Below, in pieces: positions 59,277 to 64,000 of a DNA stretch of 64,000 bases. The number at the start of each line of letters is the position of its first letter. The stretch's first letter is position 1. Below the pieces are notes generated by a model, which was not told the origin of the DNA, made no database searches, and was given only the letters and a program-made list of their open reading frames with translations. Source of the DNA: Symbiodinium natans (taxonomy: Eukaryota; Sar; Dinophyceae; Suessiales; Symbiodiniaceae); contig CAJNDS010002334.1 of NCBI GenBank assembly GCA_905221605.1, positions 244,501 through 308,500 on the forward strand. Reading direction: 5' to 3'. Position numbers and translations under genes: made by a program.

Positions 59277-61440
59277 CATGGTGTCATGGGCAGAGTTGCG
59301 CGACAGCGGGGCCGCCGCTGCGTGTGACATGAATCGAGCCAGGAGTCTGACGAAGAGTGATCCAGCAGCTGGGCTCAGTTTGTTGTCCGTCATCCACAAA
59401 TATCCACAATCTCATGGCCTTTTCCAGCAGTTATTTTGAAGCTTTGGGCATCCAAGGTCAGCGCCCTGCAGAGGTCTGGTACAGTCTTGAGAGCTTTCGC
59501 CGTTCCCCTGGCGATGAAAGCCTAGAGGTCTGTTCTCTGCCGCCCTGCCACCGATCACTTCAAAGCACAAAAACACAGACTGGCTAAGTGAGAAGAAGGC
59601 CTGGGTGGTGGACTGCAGGCTGTGTTTGAAAGCCTGGCTGCGAGTGTGGAGGCATCAACTAGCACATAGACAGCTGCAACAAGCACCCTAGAAGCACGTG
59701 AATCACGTCTTCTTAGAGAAAAGCATGGTTCGGCATAATTTCGGCATAGTTATGGTACAGTTAGCAGAGCAGCCTCCTCGGCTAGATTCAAACAGCCTTC
59801 GCCTCTTGGTCGGCACTCAGCACATCTCAGCACACATCGGCTTTTTGGCGATTGCGCTGAGCTATGTTGTGTAGACCATTGCCAAAAGCAAAACCATCGT
59901 ACCGACATATCATATATATATATATAGTTCATAGATACATGGTTATTGAGCTTCCTGCGAGTTCATTTTCCTAGGTTGCGAGCCTGTACAGTCGTCTTCG
60001 TCAGTGGGAGATGGTGCTCTAGATCCCACTGCCACAGACCTTGAAAATGACATGCCCATGCGCCACCGCTGGTGCCCGGCAAGAGACCCGAGAAGTCGTG
60101 GGCGGCGCGCGCCTTCATAGCACTTGGAGCGAAGATCGCCATTAATGCAGCTCAGAGAGCCCAAACCGATGCCTTCGGATCCCCTCACCCGCTCAACACA
60201 AGACGGCCCCATGACCCAGTCCCAACACCTGAACAAAACAGAGAAATCATGTTCAGCACCTCGGGCTTACCTGTCAGGGAACCGGCCTCGCTCGGAGGTG
60301 ATTCTGGAAAGACATCTTGGGTTTATCAAAACAGGGTCCCAGAAACTGCGGTGCTTTTTGACAAGACTGTCCGATCATTCACCTGCTGAGGATTGGACTT
60401 AGTCGTTTGGGAGTGTCCTGGGACCCTATTTTGATAAATTGGCCACCTGGCATCATGACAGAAAAGGATTGGGCAGCTTGATCGCTTCATGCCACTTGCC
60501 ATCTTTGCTGACTCCATCACAGGACAGCCCCGGCGTTTTGCTTTTCTCGTCCCAGCCTGCATAACAAACTAAGAGTGGGTGAACAGCCCAATGGAACGGC
60601 TCAATGCTTGGACAATTAGGGGCCGCGTCCTAACTTTGAAACAGGTGTCGAGAAATCCACCAAGATGAGCACCCTGAATCCCTGCGTTTCCTCAGCTCTA
60701 TCAACCTTAACCCCTGTCAAGCCTTGAAGCCCTATGAGAACTGCGAACTGTACCCCCACTCTCTTCCCCCTTCATAGCTGCCTGTCGAAGGCGCTGCGCT
60801 TGCGGCCGGCTCCTCCCGCTCTGGCATCACGAGGCTCTCAGTTTGAGGGAAGTTGAGGGGAATCAAGTTTCAGACATTTAGGGTTTGAGAAGGTTTCGGG
60901 TTTGGGGGGAGTATCTGACAGGTTAACGGAGCGAACATCACTTTCGGGCTCTCAGGTGAGAACAGTGGCTAGGGTGCAATGGCCGCATGAGGGCGGCTAG
61001 TCGGGAATCCAGCATCTGCCTAAGCATTCCACTTCAAGATACGTGCCAAACAGATCCCATCGTAAGGCCCCTTACTCGCTATGTTCTCAGCATGGTTGCA
61101 GCTTCTTTCAACCCTACGTCCATCATTGCACTTGGGACCATGCTCACTCGATGCATCTCTGGCAGGACCCACGACGATCCCCGACTCCGATGACTTGGCA
61201 GCTTGCTTGAGGGGCAGATTCGGGTTGGGGTTTTGGGCCAGGCGCGCCGAACGCACACTACTTTTCGTCCTTGCTAGGCCTGCCGGTTATGCAGAACCGT
61301 GTGGCGGGACTCCATGCAATAGCCCGGTGCAGGAGATGCCAGTAGCTCTTTGGTCGGAGTGCAGCGCGACCATGAGGTCACACAGCCTGCGTTGCTCTCG
61401 AGTCGCCCCTGCCCGCTGCCCAGCGAGAACTCCGAGTTAA
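59277..61440 (+). CDS. Weak exon-like stretches downstream of the transposon
   Basis: Right beside the TIR, VSWAELRDSGAAAACDMNRA (about 59282-59341) might continue the Ala-rich gene left of the transposon. Further weak pieces: about 59418-59520 (SYFEALGIQGQRPAEVWYSL); about 60080-60180 (KSWAARAFIALGAKIAINAA); about 61285-61375 (CNSPVQEMPVALWSECSAT), which recalls a thrombospondin type 1 start. None has proven splice joins. Confidence 0.25.
60322..60438. repeat. 117-bp hairpin / MITE-like inverted repeat
   Basis: TTTATCAAAACAGGGTCCCA at 60322-60341 is mirrored by TGGGACCCTATTTTGATAAA ending about 60438, with one mismatch. TTGG occurs close to both sides, but a clean target duplication is not evident. 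Confidence 0.75.
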
Positions 61441-61592
61441 CCCAAGACCAGGCTTTCGGGTGGAGGTGGTTTTAAGGTTCAGGATGTGGGCTGGTGGGCT
61501 TCAGGGTTAACTTTGTGGGTTGTGAAACCGCCCAGATAGGAAGGCCTGTGCTCTTCGTAGGTCTGCACAACCCGATGTTCTCAATCCACAGC

Positions 61593-62101
<509 letters not shown>

Positions 62102-63255
62102 CAGGAGGAGGAGGAGTAGGAGGAGCTGGAGCTTGCGAGAACTGCAGTTTGGGAAACATGCCGCCAAACCTGTGAGGCCCATCACGCATTTCTCTGGAGA
62201 GTCGGCGCGCAGAGGCGAAATCTTCTGCTGAGCGATAGCTATGGGCTTCAATCAGTTTGGTGTTGTCTTCATCAATGGCTCCTATGGTGTGAGCTCAAGC
62301 ATTCCAAGGGTGTGGCTCGTACGACTGCTATATTCTTACTGGTGAGCCATTGCAAGCCTTCACTACCGTGCCGGCCTTACCGGCACCTTACTGCCGAGCA
62401 GCATCATCGCAATGAAGAACATTCGCCCAAACTTTAGCACACTTCTCTGAGACTTTTATGAGAGTACTGCTACTTGTATATGTACTGCTTGTATCAGGTG
62501 CGGCGGCTCCTGAGACAGGACTCCGACGTGATGGGCCGAGTGTTGTGTCTCTGTGCTTTCCGTGAGAGTTTACGAAATTGAGGCCCTCGAGGGCTTAAAG
62601 GTTCGGGCTGCAGGTTTGCACGCAGAAGCCCACCAAGCCTGAACTTGCACAGCTTACCGAGTTTTACCGAGTCGAGACAACGCAAGAGACTCGCCGAGCT
62701 TCCAGGCAAGCCCGTTCAGCCCGCTCTTGGCACCGAGGCGTGGTGCGTATGTGCGTGTATGGGAGGGTCAACGTTGAACCTGAGTTTGAGCTGCTGCCAA
62801 GTCTGAGAATGGAAGCGGAAGAGATCCGATCGCCGAACATGCAATCGCCCAGGCTTCCCACTCCGCGCGAGATGCTGCCAGCCGACGGCCTGCAAACCGA
62901 CAGTTGGCAAGCTGATGGTCGGCAAGCCGACGGTCAGCAAGCCGATTTTCGCATTGAAGCCGGTTTGCTTCCCAGCAAGCCGCAGCGCAGAAGAAGCCTA
63001 ATCGTGGTAGCTATCATCGACTTGCTTCGGGGATCACGTTACATCAAGCGCAGCTCTGATATGGCTGTGAAGGACTTTGTCATTTTTAACTGACCCGAAT
63101 GTTCCTGAAACTGTGCTGCAATTATTGGCTCAGACTGCGCTTCGTGTGCCAGAATGGCGCCATGGAGGGCGGTCTTTTTACTTCAAGTGGTCGCAGCCTC
63201 TGTGCCTCGAGGTACACGATCTGGCTTCCACGGCAATGTCTCCAGGTTGCTGCAG
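62102..63255 (+). other. Probable introns and weak 5' exons of the Cys-rich gene
   Basis: Weak exon-like pieces are about 62258-62283 (FGVVFINGSY, before a GTGTGAG donor) and a 15-base imperfect tandem repeat at about 62880-62955 giving QADGRQADGQQAD. Frames between 63060 and 63250 are open but not convincing in any one register. The next firm exon begins at 63256. Confidence 0.3.
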
Positions 63256-64000
63256 GTCAAAGCGAAGAGTGCCAACAATTGCTTTGAGGCAGATTGCATC
63301 GTTGGCAGCTTCTTGGACAATGAAGGCAAGTGCCGTGCATGTGAACCAGGCTACTTCACGCCGCAGGAGAATATGAGACAGTGCCTGGAGTGTGATTCAG
63401 GCCGCTTTGCTCATAAAGCTGGTACTTCGCTTTGTATCTCTTGCCCAGCCGGGCGCTTCGCCCCAAGTCCTGCCAGAACAAAGTGCAGAGACTGCCGCGC
63501 GGGAAGCTACGCTCCGCTGCCTCAGGCAATCGAGTGTGTCCCATGCGAGGCGGGGCGCTTCACCTCGACGAACAGCAACTGGACGGCATGTCTTCACTGC
63601 CCAGCGGGGCGCGTGACGAATCGCACCGGTCTAACTGAGTGCGATGCATGCAAGCCGGGACGAGCCACCCCAGATTCAGAGTCTCGACAATGCCAAGAGT
63701 GTGACGTTGGACGTTATTCCGACACATTTGGGGCATCAGAATGCACGACCTGCCGGAGTGGACGCATGCAGAACAAGAAGGGAAAGACTTCCTGTGAGGA
63801 TTGTGGCCCCTGGTACTGGCCCCCCTGGCCAAAGTCTTCAACGCCGGACTTTTCCAATTGTGAGACCGACATGGAAGCACTTGCCGCGATTGTCGTCGTG
63901 TTCCTGAGCACGCTCGTGCTGTTTAACACGCTTGGCAAGGTCTTCAGGTACAGGATCCCCCTGCAAGATGTCAAGCTCGAGGTGTCGCAGAGCAAGGGGC
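63256..64000 (+). CDS. Cys-rich ephrin-receptor-like (GCC2/GCC3) repeat membrane protein, 3' truncated by window end
   Basis: An open exon after a TTGCTGCAG acceptor, in frame to the window end. It contains about eight tandem repeats of roughly 40-45 residues with the pattern C-x-x-C-x-x-G-x-(F/Y), such as CRACEPGYFTPQENMRQCLE, CISCPAGRFAPSPARTKCRD and CVPCEAGRFTSTNSNWTACL. This is the tyrosine-kinase ephrin A/B receptor-like (GCC2/GCC3) repeat common in alveolate surface proteins. A spacer with WYWPPWPK and then a hydrophobic helix (ALAAIVVVFLSTLVLFNTL, about 63873-63930) follow; the cytosolic part (YRIPLQDVKLEVSQSK) runs off the edge. Likely an extracellular, disulfide-rich sensor or adhesion protein. 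The ligand is unknown, and the N-terminus is not identified. Confidence 0.85.

Overview
The window looks like nuclear DNA of a dinoflagellate, most likely of the Symbiodiniaceae type. The signs are: host genes cut into many short exons, all on the plus strand; intron starts of GC and GA as well as GT, nearly always before an AG|G acceptor; many stray TTTAGGG (plant/alveolate telomere-type) heptamers in introns; and moderate GC content with long G/C tracts. No bacterial, organellar, rRNA, tRNA, CRISPR or spliced-leader gene was recognised. Gene models were built by eye from reading frame, intron phase and family motifs, so several host genes are partial.

Host genes, left to right, all plus strand: a membrane RING-H2 ubiquitin ligase (1.2-2.2 kb); unidentified multi-exon coding regions (6.2-10.0 and 10.1-15.6 kb); a multi-pass membrane protein resembling the TMEM63/OSCA/CSC1 group (about 16.8-21.3 kb); a divergent ketopantoate-hydroxymethyltransferase (PanB)-like protein with a four-exon model (22.3-23.9 kb); the 3' end of an unidentified gene (25.1-25.9 kb); a coiled-coil gene (26.7-31.3 kb); a class II (PRS4-like) phosphoribosyl-pyrophosphate synthetase (33.0-37.4 kb); an unidentified charged, coiled-coil/Lys-Ala-rich region (38.2-47.0 kb); scattered weak exons (59.3-63.2 kb); and a Cys-rich ephrin-receptor-like repeat membrane protein running off the right edge.

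The main accessory feature is a 12,172-bp DNA transposon at 47,105-59,276, bounded by perfect 37-bp terminal inverted repeats. Its five genes all lie on the minus strand, opposite to the host genes: a 620-aa candidate transposase; two Lys/Ala-rich, probably DNA-binding proteins; a small RRM-like/proline-rich protein; and a double-CxxC, Gly/Lys-rich protein whose seven exons join in phase. Its non-coding DNA carries about 27 same-orientation copies of a short AGTAACCATG-like motif, blocks of telomere-like repeats and a 444-bp near-perfect palindrome. I regard it as the best candidate for an undescribed system here.

Smaller mobile elements lie in or beside host introns: a TIR element with TA flanks (29,214-31,018), an 835-bp element with 31-bp TIRs, an 8-bp target duplication and a 107-bp tandem array inside (39,803-40,637), and a 117-bp hairpin (60,322-60,438). 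Several host introns begin and end in short direct repeats, as expected if introns were gained by insertion.
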